DNA of 64,000 nt from an uncultured Eubacteriales bacterium (GCA_902774265.1 CACYHR010000025.1:1-64000), one strand, 5' to 3'. Shown: positions 47,675-56,879, counted from the stretch's first letter. Notes: generated by a model from the letters alone, not told the origin. Numbers and translations are program-made.

Positions 47675-48127
47675 ATGATAAAAACGCAATTTAAAGAAAA
47701 AGACGGTATTCAGGATATTGAGGTTGTGATCACCGCATCAGAACAAAGTGATGCGGTGAAATCTCTGATGAAAAGGATTGAGGATCCGCTGGCGGGAACT
47801 CTGCTGGTTTCTGATGCCGAAGGAATCACGACCGTCCTTGATGAAGAGAGCATAATCAGTATATCGAGCGGCAGCAAAAAACTGATTATCCGTGCAGATG
47901 ACGGCTTATATGAGCTTCGCATGTCTATGCAGGATGTCGAAAAGCAGTTGAATCCTTTAGCCTTTATCCGGATATCCAGATACGAGATCATAAATCTGGG
48001 TAAGGTCAGGAGATTTGATTTTTCGGTAACAGGAACTCTGCGCATAGAAATGAAAGACGGAACTGAAACATGGGCCTCAAGACGTCTTATTGCTGTGATC
48101 AAAAAAAGACTGCAGGGAGGGCTGTGA
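47675..48127 (+). CDS. LytTR-domain transcriptional regulator
   Basis: A 150-residue regulator without a receiver domain. Residues about 50-148 form the LytTR DNA-binding domain: DEESIISISSGSKKLIIRADDGLYEL, then FIRISRYEIINLGKVRRF. This family binds paired direct repeats. The next gene encodes DUF3021, a membrane protein that is regularly found as the partner of such stand-alone LytTR regulators. A fitting direct repeat lies upstream of the surface protein gene at 43758. Confidence 0.88.
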   Translation: MIKTQFKEKDGIQDIEVVITASEQSDAVKSLMKRIEDPLAGTLLVSDAEGITTVLDEESIISISSGSKKLIIRADDGLYELRMSMQDVEKQLNPLAFIRISRYEIINLGKVRRFDFSVTGTLRIEMKDGTETWASRRLIAVIKKRLQGGL

Positions 48128-48128
48128 T

Positions 48129-48605
48129 ATGAAGCGGAAAATACTCATACTTGCAGTTATTGGCTTTGCAGCCGGACTGGTTATGGGAAATCTTATTGCA
48201 TTTTTTACTAAAAACAGCGAAGCGCCTATCGTAACTCAGGTGCTCATTGAAAGAACCGGCGGCCTGACAGCTGCAATGATCGTTCAGACCGTGCTGTCAG
48301 GTGTATATGGAGCTGCTGCGATGTCCGGAGTCATCTTTTATGATATCGAGGAATGGAGTCTTCTCAGGGCGGTACTTTCGCACTATTCACTTATAATGCT
48401 TGGGTTCATACCGTTCGGTCTGGTGCTTGGATGGATAAGACCGGAACACTTCCTAACAGACTACGGCGCAGTATTTATCGGACAGACCATCGCCTTCCTG
48501 ATAATATTCTTCATAATGTGCGCCCGCTGCAGAGCCGAAGTGAAGGAACTCAACCGATTGATAGAGAAAAAAGACAAAGAGAACAATTCCGGTAAATCCT
48601 GTTGA
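48129..48605 (+). CDS. DUF3021 family membrane protein
   Basis: The 158-residue product has four predicted membrane helices and a charged C-terminus, typical of DUF3021. It lies two bases after the LytTR gene. In other Firmicutes such proteins are thought to hold or inhibit the LytTR regulator at the membrane; that role here is inferred from context. Confidence 0.8.
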   Translation: MKRKILILAVIGFAAGLVMGNLIAFFTKNSEAPIVTQVLIERTGGLTAAMIVQTVLSGVYGAAAMSGVIFYDIEEWSLLRAVLSHYSLIMLGFIPFGLVLGWIRPEHFLTDYGAVFIGQTIAFLIIFFIMCARCRAEVKELNRLIEKKDKENNSGKSC

Positions 48606-48611
48606 AAGATG

Positions 48612-48669
48612 CGCAGATGTATTTCGCGTTTAGATGCTTAACGCTCCGGCTGAGTGCTGAATTGCAACG
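48612..48669 (+). repeat. Dispersed repeat, copy 1
   Basis: GCAGATGTATTTCGC near the beginning and TGAATTGCA near the end are shared exactly with a stretch at about 56919-56966; the middle has diverged in length. Both copies lie between genes. Nature unknown. Confidence 0.35.
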
Positions 48670-48706
48670 TAGCAAAAACCTGCAGCACCGGAATTGCCAT
48701 GTCAGA

Positions 48707-48735
48707 TTGAAGCAAAGACTCATATGTGCTAATAT
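48707..48735 (+). promoter_or_regulatory. Promoter of the methyltransferase gene
   Basis: TTGAAG (48707-48712), a 17-base spacer and TAATAT (48730-48735). Transcription would begin near 48742, directly before an attenuator-like structure. Confidence 0.55.
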
Positions 48736-48746
48736 AGCAATAAACT

Positions 48747-48808
48747 AAGGGCGGTCTCCCGGCGGTTTGCAGCCGGGTGTACGGATAAACGTAGGACCTG
48801 CCTTTTTT
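48747..48808 (+). terminator. Attenuator-like terminator in the leader of the methyltransferase gene
   Basis: An outer stem (AAGG..GGTC at 48747-48756 with GACC..CCTT, two-by-two internal loop) encloses a GC-rich hairpin (CCCGGC 48758-48763 with GCCGGG 48772-48777) and is followed by T6 (48803-48808). It stands between the promoter at 48707 and the start at 48852, so it must be read through for the gene to be expressed. It could instead be the end of a short RNA of about 65 nt. Confidence 0.55.
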
Positions 48809-48851
48809 CATTAGGTGAAAGAGTAAACGGGAGGAAAATATAGGATACAGC

Positions 48852-49766
48852 ATGGAAGGAAAATGGTCGGTATATTTTCAGAATCCGGAGTTCATTGAGC
48901 AGACAAGAATGAGTATGGCTCTTCCGGAGTACAAGCCCCTTATACGGAAATGGTGCGGTATCAGGGATGGAGCCGAAGTGCTTGATGTCGGCTGCGGTAC
49001 AGGTTATTTCGCGCGTCTGCTCGCGGGCGGTGATGAGGATGTTACTGTTACCGGTATAGACCGTGATGACATATTTATCGATTATGCAAAGAGAAAGGCT
49101 TCGGAAGAAAGTCTGGATATAGATTTTGTCCTGGGAGATGCCCTGCATCTGCCTTTTGAGGATAATAGCTTTGATGTGGTCGGAAGCCATACGTTTCTTA
49201 CTAGCATGCCCGACCCGAAAGGAGCTTTTGACGAGATGAAGAGGGTAGTCAGGCCGGGCGGAATCATAGCATCAGTAACGTCTATGAGTTTCTACCCTCC
49301 CGGGATCTCGCTTGGAATATATCCTGAGGAATGCGATGTATGGAAAAAGGAAATGGATACCCTTCTGATCAGGCTCACAAGGGCATACATGAAGATCGAT
49401 CCGATCTCCGAGCGCGCTTCAGGCGTGGCTCCTGCGGCTGTACCGCACTTCTTTGCCGAACAGGGCATGGAACGTGTTTCTGCATATCCTGTAGGTCACA
49501 TGGTTTCTGTTTCGAATGCTGCGATGCCGGTCGAAGACAAGGTCCGCTGGATAGAGCTGTACAGAGAATCAGAGATCAAAAAGCTGGACGCGTTTATGGA
49601 GCTCCCTGAGATGTCTGAGATGTTCAGCCCTGAAGAAGCGGTCAGATACAGGGAACTGCTGGATCGGAAGTGCGACTTCCTTCTCTCAGACCTGACGGAA
49701 AACCGCATATGGGACTGGAGAGGCAATGCGAATCTGCTGGTTACGGGAATAAAACCCGTAGAATAA
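48852..49766 (+). CDS. Class I SAM-dependent methyltransferase
   Basis: The 304-residue protein has a UbiE/Methyltransf_11-like core: VLDVGCGTGYFARLLA near residue 44 (SAM loop), GIDRDD (acidic residue to the ribose), DALHLPFEDNSFDVV near 96-110, and VRPGGIIASVT. The C-terminal third is helical and presumably holds the substrate, probably a small molecule. GGGAGG lies 17 bases upstream, farther than usual. Its leader carries an attenuator-like structure. Confidence 0.85.
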   Translation: MEGKWSVYFQNPEFIEQTRMSMALPEYKPLIRKWCGIRDGAEVLDVGCGTGYFARLLAGGDEDVTVTGIDRDDIFIDYAKRKASEESLDIDFVLGDALHLPFEDNSFDVVGSHTFLTSMPDPKGAFDEMKRVVRPGGIIASVTSMSFYPPGISLGIYPEECDVWKKEMDTLLIRLTRAYMKIDPISERASGVAPAAVPHFFAEQGMERVSAYPVGHMVSVSNAAMPVEDKVRWIELYRESEIKKLDAFMELPEMSEMFSPEEAVRYRELLDRKCDFLLSDLTENRIWDWRGNANLLVTGIKPVE

Positions 49767-49773
49767 ATATAAT

Positions 49774-49805
49774 ACCCTGCTCATTCGGGCAGGGTGTTTT
49801 TTTTT
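49774..49805 (+). terminator. Rho-independent terminator
   Basis: ACCCTGC (49774-49780) pairs with GCAGGGT (49789-49795) and T8 follows. The rest of the gap to 49944 is A/T-rich with no gene. Confidence 0.85.
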
Positions 49806-49944
49806 AGAAAAAATGTGGATTTTTCGGGCATTATTCTTTATACAAATTACAATTGCTGTGTTAAAAATGTTAAACTTTACAGCAAAGTAAGGGGAATATC
49901 TGAGAGGATAACAGCCGTTAATAAGAGAATCTAAGGAGAAGCGT

Positions 49945-52722
49945 ATGAAGAGTAATAGGATATTTAGCATGATGCTCAGCCTTATGCTGTTACTGGGGAT
50001 GATGCCGGGACTGAGTCCGGCAGCATATGCCGATGACGGCACAACATGGAGCGAGAACCGGATCTTTAATGACGATGTAAGTTTTAATAATGGTGTCAGG
50101 ATCAGTAACGATATCACAGTGACGATTGCTGCAGGCAGGAAGGTGTCTGTTAATGGCGGAATCGATGCGGAAAACAAGACTCTTACTGTCAATGGCCACG
50201 GTATGTTGATTGTCAACGGCAGTAACGCCTACGACAGCAGCGGTGACGCCGACGATGGCAGTACCGGCTTTGCAGGAAACATCGTTGTTGAGGGTGCTTC
50301 AATCATTGTGACGGGCGGCCGCGGTGGCGATGGCGGCGACAACAATTATGGCGGCCACGGTGGTGACGGCGGCCGTGGCGTGAGCGGCGATGTTACAGTC
50401 AACAGCGGTTCTGTAAATGTGACCGGCGGCAACGGCGGCAACGGCGGTAATGGAAAAAGCTGGAGCAACGGCGGCAACGGCGGCGAAGGAGGCATGGGAG
50501 TAAGCGGAGAAGTTACAGTAAACGGCGGCTCTTTAAGTGTTACAGGCGGCAATGGCGGCAATGGCGGTAATGCAGAGAGCGGCGGCTACGGCGGCCAGGG
50601 TGGTGACGGCATGTTTGACACTGTTACAGTTAATGGCGGTTCAATCATTGTGTCAGGCGGTGATGGCGGCAGCGCCGGCAGCGGCAAGGATAGCACCGAG
50701 GATGGCGTTGATGGCATCGGCGGCTTCGGCATATACGATGACATTATCCTCAACGGAGGAATTGCAGCTGTGACCGGCGGCAATGACAGACAGGCGATCA
50801 CAGGTAAAATCGGCGGACCATACACTGAGATCAGGGAAAGCGATGATGGTGAAAACTGGTCTCTCGTTTCCGGCACATCTTCAGAAAAGAAGTATGTTAA
50901 GGCGGAAGCTAAATATCCTCTGTGGATCGGCGGCACTCAGGTGACGATAGCGAACAGGAATAACGTGCTGGGTGACGGCAAAGTGAGCTTCACCCCGGCA
51001 TCAGGCAGTGTTCCTGCCACCCTGACGCTGAAAGGTGTTGATCTCAACGGAGATTCTGACGGATGGACAGACGACGGTGGTTCCGGATACAGTACGATAA
51101 GAACTGAACTGAAAGACCTGACTATCATGGTGGAGACTGACAGTACGGTTACCGGTCCGAGCAGCGGGGAAAAAACTTACAGCTATGGCATATTATCAAA
51201 CGATAATCTGACTATCAGAGGCAGGGGTACGCTGAATGTCAGTGGAGGAAACCATGGATATAACTTTGGAATCAGCGCTGATAATATCATTATCGATGGT
51301 AAATTATCCGCCAATGGAGTCATGCCGACAGTGCATACTGATGCAGACAACAGCGGCGTTTATGTCCATACCGGAATTACCATCAACGAGGGAGCGGAAT
51401 TGACGGCTACAGGCGTCGGCAGCAACGGAATGGCAATCGTCGATGCTGATGATGCAAAACTGGTAAATGCTGTCGACGGCACGGGGTGGACAGACACAGC
51501 AGGTACAAAAGAAAAGACGGAAATTGTCAAAGGCAATCATAAGCTTGAAGAACTGCAGAATTATAAGAAGGTGCAGTTCCCCGGAGTGCCTGAGCCGGCA
51601 AAAAAATATACTGTTACATTCACAGACGGACAGGGGAATACTCTGGATGTCCAGTCTGTTGAGGAAGGAAAAGCAGCGACAGCTCCTGCAGACCCTGCAA
51701 GAGAAGGATATAGCTTCAACGGATGGGATACTGATTTCAGCAAAGTCAGATCGGATCTGACCGTAACAGCTAAGTGGAAGCAGATCATCGTGACCCACAA
51801 GGTGACTTTTGAAGACGGAATGGGGAAGGTGCTGGATACACAGGATGTTGTCGATGGAAGACCTGCGACAGCTCCGGCAGCTCCGACAAGAGCCGGATAT
51901 ATTTTCGCGGGCTGGGATACAGACTTCAGCAGTGTCACGACAGACCTGACAGTTAAGGCACGCTGGGAGAAAGAGTCTGCGAAAACCGACTCATATAAAG
52001 TCGTATTTGTGCTCGGGTTCGGATACGATCCGGTCTCTGTGGAGGTCGGCAAAGGAGGATCGGCAGCAGCTCCTGCGGTTCCGAAGGTAGACGGATTCAC
52101 ATTTATCGGATGGGATAAAGAATTCAGCAACGTCACAGAGAATATGACGGTAACGGCTAAATGGGAGAAGGATACACTTGGAAAAGTGCATACAGTTGTA
52201 TTCGTGGATGGTTACAATGTAGTGCCTATACGTATACAGCGCGTAAAAGACGGCACAGCCGCCGTTCCGCCGGCAGATCCTGTAAGAGAAGGCTATACTT
52301 TTGACGGATGGGACACGGATTTCAGCTATGTCACATCAGATCTGACTGTCATTGCACAGTGGACACAGAACGCAGCGACGGTAAAAACCATCACGGTCAA
52401 TTCCAAAACGGTAAGCGCAAGTGTCCTGGATGCAGCAGTTAAAAAAGCCGGATGCAGGAGAAATACAATTACAACGATCACTCTCGGCAAAAAGGTAAAG
52501 AAGATCAGCAAGGGAGCGTTCAAAAATTACAGAAATGCAAAGACCTTGATCGTAAAGACAAAGAAGCTGACGAAGAAATCCGTAAAGGGTTCTCTCAAAG
52601 GCTCTAAGGTCAGGACGGTAAAGATCAAAGTCGGAAAGAAGAAGACCAATAAAAAGTATGTTAAGAAGTATAAGAAGATCTTTACAAAGAAGAATGCCGG
52701 CAGGAAAGTCCGCGTAAGATGA
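49945..52722 (+). CDS. Secreted surface protein with glycine-rich region and InlB-type repeats
   Basis: AAGGAGAAG precedes ATG 49945. The 925-residue product starts with a signal peptide (MMLSLMLLLGMMPGLSPAAYA). Residues about 105-290 are a glycine-rich array (repeated GGNGGNGG and VNGGSxxVxGG units). Then comes a domain opening with LWIGGTQVTIANRNNVLGDGKVSF, related to the repeats of the protein at 43758. Four InlB B/Listeria-Bacteroides repeats follow (residues about 550-810, each ending with GYxFxGWDxDFS...TVxAxW), then a very basic C-terminus (about 830-925) with an LRR-like ITLGKKVKKISKGAF. There is no LPXTG motif, so the basic tail may bind the wall. Confidence 0.88.
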   Translation: MKSNRIFSMMLSLMLLLGMMPGLSPAAYADDGTTWSENRIFNDDVSFNNGVRISNDITVTIAAGRKVSVNGGIDAENKTLTVNGHGMLIVNGSNAYDSSGDADDGSTGFAGNIVVEGASIIVTGGRGGDGGDNNYGGHGGDGGRGVSGDVTVNSGSVNVTGGNGGNGGNGKSWSNGGNGGEGGMGVSGEVTVNGGSLSVTGGNGGNGGNAESGGYGGQGGDGMFDTVTVNGGSIIVSGGDGGSAGSGKDSTEDGVDGIGGFGIYDDIILNGGIAAVTGGNDRQAITGKIGGPYTEIRESDDGENWSLVSGTSSEKKYVKAEAKYPLWIGGTQVTIANRNNVLGDGKVSFTPASGSVPATLTLKGVDLNGDSDGWTDDGGSGYSTIRTELKDLTIMVETDSTVTGPSSGEKTYSYGILSNDNLTIRGRGTLNVSGGNHGYNFGISADNIIIDGKLSANGVMPTVHTDADNSGVYVHTGITINEGAELTATGVGSNGMAIVDADDAKLVNAVDGTGWTDTAGTKEKTEIVKGNHKLEELQNYKKVQFPGVPEPAKKYTVTFTDGQGNTLDVQSVEEGKAATAPADPAREGYSFNGWDTDFSKVRSDLTVTAKWKQIIVTHKVTFEDGMGKVLDTQDVVDGRPATAPAAPTRAGYIFAGWDTDFSSVTTDLTVKARWEKESAKTDSYKVVFVLGFGYDPVSVEVGKGGSAAAPAVPKVDGFTFIGWDKEFSNVTENMTVTAKWEKDTLGKVHTVVFVDGYNVVPIRIQRVKDGTAAVPPADPVREGYTFDGWDTDFSYVTSDLTVIAQWTQNAATVKTITVNSKTVSASVLDAAVKKAGCRRNTITTITLGKKVKKISKGAFKNYRNAKTLIVKTKKLTKKSVKGSLKGSKVRTVKIKVGKKKTNKKYVKKYKKIFTKKNAGRKVRVR

Positions 52723-52738
52723 TAAAGAGGAAAATTAA

Positions 52739-53494
52739 GTGAGCAGACATAATTTCAGAAAAACAATCTTAATCGTAGTGGAGATAGCTCTGTTGCTATT
52801 GCTTTCTTTTTTTCTGTGTCTGCATTTTCAAAAGCCCGGCAGGGAAAACAATGCTGTAGCAGTAAGCAGAATTATTACAGATTCCATGGATGAAATAGTG
52901 CCTGATTTCCCACTGGTTCCCGAAACAGTAGATATAGAGATTACTAAGGATTTCAGAGAAGAATTCATCCATGGTGACAAGGATCGAAAGTACCAGAAGT
53001 ATATCGTGTTACACGACACGGAAGTTGACAGCTCTGCACAGTCCATTATCGATATGTGGGACAAGAACGAGAACAAGGTTGCGACTCATTACATCGTTAA
53101 TAAGGACGGAAGTATCTACCAGTGCGTGCCATTAAGCAAGATCGCTCATCACGTTGGCTACGGGAATACCGGTAACAATGAGAAGTACGGTGTGCAGGAT
53201 GAGAGCAGGGACGACAAAATCGGAACCGGAGAGCCGAATGAAGGAGTAACTGACTATGGAATGAACTCATATTCCATAGGAATTGAGATGGTGCATGTCG
53301 GTGGTGAAGGAGATTATCCTGAGCCGCAATTGGAAGCATTGGACAAGTTAATAGAATACATAGATGAGTATTATGGCTTTGAAAGTGAAATAATAGATCA
53401 TAAAGCCTGGAGACGCGGTAATTCTGATACATCGCCTGAATTTGAAAAATATTTTAACAACTACAAAAAATACAGAAGGCACAGTAATAATTAG
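52739..53494 (+). CDS. Membrane-anchored N-acetylmuramoyl-L-alanine amidase
   Basis: The start is GTG 52739, behind AAGAGG; there is no ATG alternative at the N-terminus. Residues about 10-30 are a membrane helix. The rest is an Amidase_2/PGRP-type zinc amidase: YIVLHDTE near residue 86 (first His ligand), THYIVNKDGSIYQCVPLSKIAHHVGYGN, NSYSIGIEMVHVGG and a late IIDHKAWRRGNSDTSPEF, with the second and third ligands. It would cut the bond between muramic acid and the stem peptide at the cell surface. It lies 16 bases after the surface protein gene. Confidence 0.88.
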   Translation: MSRHNFRKTILIVVEIALLLLLSFFLCLHFQKPGRENNAVAVSRIITDSMDEIVPDFPLVPETVDIEITKDFREEFIHGDKDRKYQKYIVLHDTEVDSSAQSIIDMWDKNENKVATHYIVNKDGSIYQCVPLSKIAHHVGYGNTGNNEKYGVQDESRDDKIGTGEPNEGVTDYGMNSYSIGIEMVHVGGEGDYPEPQLEALDKLIEYIDEYYGFESEIIDHKAWRRGNSDTSPEFEKYFNNYKKYRRHSNN

Positions 53495-53535
53495 CACAAT
53501 TATACCATCGAGAGGATAATACAAGGGGGACTGAA

Positions 53536-54246
53536 ATGAGAAGCAAAAATGCATGCCTTGTGTGCGGCAGACCGCTGAAATACTTTACAAGTCCAAAACA
53601 GATGGAGTGCTGTTTTTGTCATAAGAAATTTCTGAGTTATGCATGCTGTGAAGAAGGGCACTTCGTTTGCGATGAATGCCATTCTGAAAAAGGCATAGAA
53701 GCTATAATCAGCTTTTGTCAGAATACTGACTCATCAGATCCGATAAAAATCGTACAGACCATTATGAAAGATCCGTACATATACATGCATGGTCCGGAGC
53801 ATCACACGATGGTAGGAGCGGCACTTTTGACAGCATACAGGAATGCAGGCGGGGATATCGATCTGCCTTCAGCACTGGCTGAAATGCATGAGCGTGGCAG
53901 GCAGTATCCCGGTGGTTCCTGCGGATTCTGGGGTTGCTGCGGCGCTGCAGTAAGTACAGGAATGTTTATGAGCATAATAACAGATACGACTCCTCTGTCG
54001 ACCGGGACATGGGGTTATTCCAATGAGATAACTTCACGTGCTCTGGCTGAGATTGCTACATATGGAGGACCGAGGTGCTGTAAGCGCAATTCCTTTACTG
54101 CGATCCTGGCTGCAGCGGAATATACAGCAGAGAAAACAGGCGTAGAGATGGAAATTCCGGACAATGTTATTTGCACCTTTTCAAGCGAAAATCACGAATG
54201 CTTAGGAAAGAAATGTCCATATCATAAAAGCAGTAATATGATCTGA
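53536..54246 (+). CDS. DUF5714 cysteine-rich protein
   Basis: The 236-residue protein begins with a zinc-ribbon-like part (CLVCGRPLKYF...MECCFCHKKF...CCEEGHFVCDECH) and continues with a domain resembling DUF5714: GPEHHTMVGAALLTAYRNAGG, GGSCGFWGCCGAAVSTGMFMS and GGPRCCKRNSF. The tail has another cysteine pair. With about seventeen cysteines it should bind metal or an iron-sulphur cluster in the cytoplasm. It immediately precedes the YcaO gene (40-base gap), so the two may act together. The biochemical role of the family is unknown to me. Confidence 0.7.
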   Translation: MRSKNACLVCGRPLKYFTSPKQMECCFCHKKFLSYACCEEGHFVCDECHSEKGIEAIISFCQNTDSSDPIKIVQTIMKDPYIYMHGPEHHTMVGAALLTAYRNAGGDIDLPSALAEMHERGRQYPGGSCGFWGCCGAAVSTGMFMSIITDTTPLSTGTWGYSNEITSRALAEIATYGGPRCCKRNSFTAILAAAEYTAEKTGVEMEIPDNVICTFSSENHECLGKKCPYHKSSNMI

Positions 54247-54286
54247 ATAGAGCGCGGAGCAGCGGACTGCAGCTCTGTGGAGGAAT

Positions 54287-56113
54287 ATGTTGATAAATAG
54301 AAAGGCAAAAACAATGGGATGTAAATATAACAAGTATAAGGACAAAGAACCTGAGGATACCATATTCAGGATACAGGAGATACTCAACAGGGCGGGCCTG
54401 TTCACCGTTATGGATTGGATGGAAACCGGAAGTGACGGTGCTTTCTGCAATCGCGTTACTTTGTATCCATCGGCACTCGGAACTAACGGTAAGGGCACGG
54501 ACAGGCTCTATGCGAGCGCCAGCGGATATGCGGAACTGATGGAGAGGATACAGAATGTCATGCTCAGTATATCAGCAGTACGCCCGAGAGTGAAGGGACA
54601 CGGAGACTTTGCCGTATTTCCTGACGAAAAGGATGTCCCGGTTAAGGAACTCGCGGAACAGGGCGACGCGTTTCTTGAGTATATGTTTGAAAAGCTCGGA
54701 TGCAGTGATCCTTTCTCGAAACAGGTGACCCTTAAGAGTTACGCGGGCATTCTCGAGAAGAGAAATGACGGAAAAATAAGAGTCGTGCCGTATGCTGACA
54801 TAAGCGAGGGCAAAGTCGTATATCTTCCGGATACTGTAGTGACCTCTGTGTGCGGATCAAACGGAATGGCAGCGGGCAATACCATAGAAGAAGCGATAGT
54901 GCAGGGTATGTGCGAGGTGTATGAGCGTTATGTCAACAAAATGCTCCTTACCGGAAAAGCCGTGCCGCCTGAGATACCCGAAGGCGAACTGAAGAAGTAC
55001 AGCATATGGGATCTTATAAAAGAGATCGAAGGCGACGGAAGGTATCATGTATCCGTGAGGGACTGCTCTCTGGGAAAAGGCTATCCTGTCGTAGCTTCGA
55101 TAATAACAGACCGTCATAACGGCAGCTTCGGAGTCAAGCTTGGCTCCCATCCGTCGATGGCGGTGGCTGTTGAGAGGACTCTGACAGAAGCCCTCCAGGG
55201 CAGGAGCGTAGAGAGGATAAGCTCTGTCAATTCTTACGGAAGCAAAGAGCAGGCCGAATCCTATCACAATATCCCTAATATCATGAAGGTAAATGTCGGA
55301 GTCTACCCGGCAGCGCTTCTGAGCAGCAAAGCTGATTGGGAATACAGACCTTGGACTGAGTGGGAAGGCGGGAGCAACCGGGGGTTTGTTGCCCGTATGA
55401 TCAGCATGGCTGAACGTGACGGCTGGCATATGTATATCAGGGACAACTCGCACATGGGCTTTCCGGCAGTCCAGATAGTGGTGCCGGGGTATACCGATAT
55501 GTACACGATCGACCGCACATATTTCAGATCACTCAGGACCACCTGCAGTGCGTATGATGCCTTCTCGCACTTCCCGGATATTACATTATCTGAAGAGAAG
55601 AGCATACTCAGTATAATACGCTTCAAGGAAAACTCGTTCATCGAGAACACGCCTGCTCTCATTATCGGACGGCCTGTCACCGACATCAGAATGCGTACCG
55701 ACAGGATTGGTGCATTTATCGCATTCAGGCAGGGGAACTATGCGGTCGCAGAGCATTTATTTGCCAGACTTGTGTCCTATTATCCGGAGGATGATTGTAT
55801 ATATTACAAGGCTCTGATAAACTGGTGCAGGGCATTCGGTCTCGGACTGGATAAAGAAGGAGCCTTCGGGCTTGTTTATTCACTGTTTGGAGAAGAGATC
55901 GCTTCGCGCGTCAGAGCTGAGGCGGAGGATCCGGACGGAATACTGAAACGCAATTTCCCGAAGATGAACTGTTTCGACTGTGAAAATTGTGAACTGAACG
56001 GAAAAGGTTGTAATAATATGATCGAGGAAGAGATTTATATCCGGATCAAGGATGCTATGAAGGGAAGCGGAGTTTCGCAGCAGGAGCTGCTTGACAGACT
56101 GAGTTCATTGTAA
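54287..56113 (+). CDS. YcaO-domain protein
   Basis: The 608-residue product has the ATP-binding signature of YcaO enzymes: GTNGKGTDRLYASASGYAELMER near residue 65, GNTIEEAIVQGMCEVYERY near 205 and VERTLTEALQGR near 295. These enzymes activate peptide backbone amides with ATP to form azolines, thioamides or amidines. Size and the SNGMAAGNT context are closest to E. coli YcaO, which is tied to ribosomal protein S12 modification. The C-terminus adds a helical repeat part and a CFDCENCELNGKGC cluster. No cyclodehydratase partner is seen. GGAGG is very close to ATG 54287; ATG 54314 is an alternative. Two RiPP-like precursors follow. Confidence 0.88.
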   Translation: MLINRKAKTMGCKYNKYKDKEPEDTIFRIQEILNRAGLFTVMDWMETGSDGAFCNRVTLYPSALGTNGKGTDRLYASASGYAELMERIQNVMLSISAVRPRVKGHGDFAVFPDEKDVPVKELAEQGDAFLEYMFEKLGCSDPFSKQVTLKSYAGILEKRNDGKIRVVPYADISEGKVVYLPDTVVTSVCGSNGMAAGNTIEEAIVQGMCEVYERYVNKMLLTGKAVPPEIPEGELKKYSIWDLIKEIEGDGRYHVSVRDCSLGKGYPVVASIITDRHNGSFGVKLGSHPSMAVAVERTLTEALQGRSVERISSVNSYGSKEQAESYHNIPNIMKVNVGVYPAALLSSKADWEYRPWTEWEGGSNRGFVARMISMAERDGWHMYIRDNSHMGFPAVQIVVPGYTDMYTIDRTYFRSLRTTCSAYDAFSHFPDITLSEEKSILSIIRFKENSFIENTPALIIGRPVTDIRMRTDRIGAFIAFRQGNYAVAEHLFARLVSYYPEDDCIYYKALINWCRAFGLGLDKEGAFGLVYSLFGEEIASRVRAEAEDPDGILKRNFPKMNCFDCENCELNGKGCNNMIEEEIYIRIKDAMKGSGVSQQELLDRLSSL

Positions 56114-56187
56114 ACAATGCAGCGATTAAAGAATAAGAATCGGATTTTTTCAGAAGCAAGGCAATATAGTTTTTGGCCTCAAAAGTA

Positions 56188-56196
56188 TGTTATAAT
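56188..56196 (+). promoter_or_regulatory. Extended -10 promoter of the precursor genes
   Basis: TGTTATAAT is an extended -10 box (TGnTATAAT); no good -35 is present, as expected for this class. It is centred in a small palindrome (TATGT...ACATA) that a regulator might use. The start codon of the first precursor follows about 42 bases later. Confidence 0.6.
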
Positions 56197-56237
56197 TACA
56201 TAACAATCGGTGATTGAATACGGAAGGAGACCCAAAG

Positions 56238-56576
56238 ATGAACGAGAATATAAAAAAATTTGTTGAAAAAGCTATCAATGACAAGGCGCTGCAGGATAAG
56301 ATGGCAGCATGCAAAACTCCTGAGGAGGCTTATGCAATCGCAAGTTCCGTACAGGATGGATTTACCATGGAGGAATTCACAGAGGCCATGCAGCAGTTGT
56401 TTGATCTGACACATGAGAACGAGCTTACTGATGAGGATCTTGCAAAAGCTGCGGGAGGCACATCTGAAGAGGATGACTTTACTATCTTTCTCACCATGAG
56501 CGGGATCGCCGTATCAGCGTCGGCTGCCTTGTCTGTTGTGGAAGCGGCATCTGCAGCAGCAGGATGCGCTGTATGA
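56238..56576 (+). CDS. Nif11-type leader RiPP precursor peptide
   Basis: ATG 56238 follows GGAAGGAGACCC. The 112-residue product has a Nif11-like leader (residues 1-74: MNENIKKFVEKAINDKALQDK, TPEEAYAIASS, FTMEEF, ELTDEDLAKAAGG), ending in a double-glycine cleavage site. The 38-residue core is rich in Ser, Ala and Thr, begins with TSEEDDF, has a hydrophobic middle and only one cysteine (AAGCAV at the end). It would be matured by the neighbouring YcaO and exported and cut by the C39 peptidase transporter. The lack of further cysteines argues against a classical thiazole peptide. Confidence 0.82.
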   Translation: MNENIKKFVEKAINDKALQDKMAACKTPEEAYAIASSVQDGFTMEEFTEAMQQLFDLTHENELTDEDLAKAAGGTSEEDDFTIFLTMSGIAVSASAALSVVEAASAAAGCAV

Positions 56577-56597
56577 CAGAAAATAAGAGGTGAGGGT

Positions 56598-56840
56598 ATG
56601 AAAGAAGGCTTGATTATGGATAAGATAGGAATAGACGAGCTTAATAACGTGACAGGCGGATGTTATGGCGGAGATCTTGATTTCGGGGATGATAATGATA
56701 ATAATAATCCTCCGGAAAACTTCGGTAATGAGGGCCTGGATTTCTGGAAGACTGAGACACAGCAGAAGATCGAAGATGCGACAACTAATCCGCATTCAAA
56801 GAAATACAAAAACAAGGCGAAAAATACTCTGAAATACTAA
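56598..56840 (+). CDS. Second double-glycine precursor peptide, Asn/Asp-rich
   Basis: GAGGTGAGGG precedes ATG 56598 (an internal ATG at 56616 is possible). The 80-residue product has a short bacteriocin-type leader ending IDELNNVTGG (residues 12-21), the classical double-glycine pattern. The core begins with CYGGDLDF, has a run of Asp and Asn (DDNDNNNPPENFGN), and ends with a basic part. The leader differs from the Nif11 type of the first precursor, so the pair may give two distinct exported peptides. Confidence 0.7.
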   Translation: MKEGLIMDKIGIDELNNVTGGCYGGDLDFGDDNDNNNPPENFGNEGLDFWKTETQQKIEDATTNPHSKKYKNKAKNTLKY

Positions 56841-56879
56841 GAGGGCTTACGATGCTCCGCATGAGGAACACATTGCAGG

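Noticed and set aside
50320-50640. Simple-sequence slippage tract in the glycine-rich region
   Set aside because: The GGC-rich sequence encodes an ordered array with varied codons and conserved strand motifs; it is better read as a protein repeat than as an unstable DNA tract.
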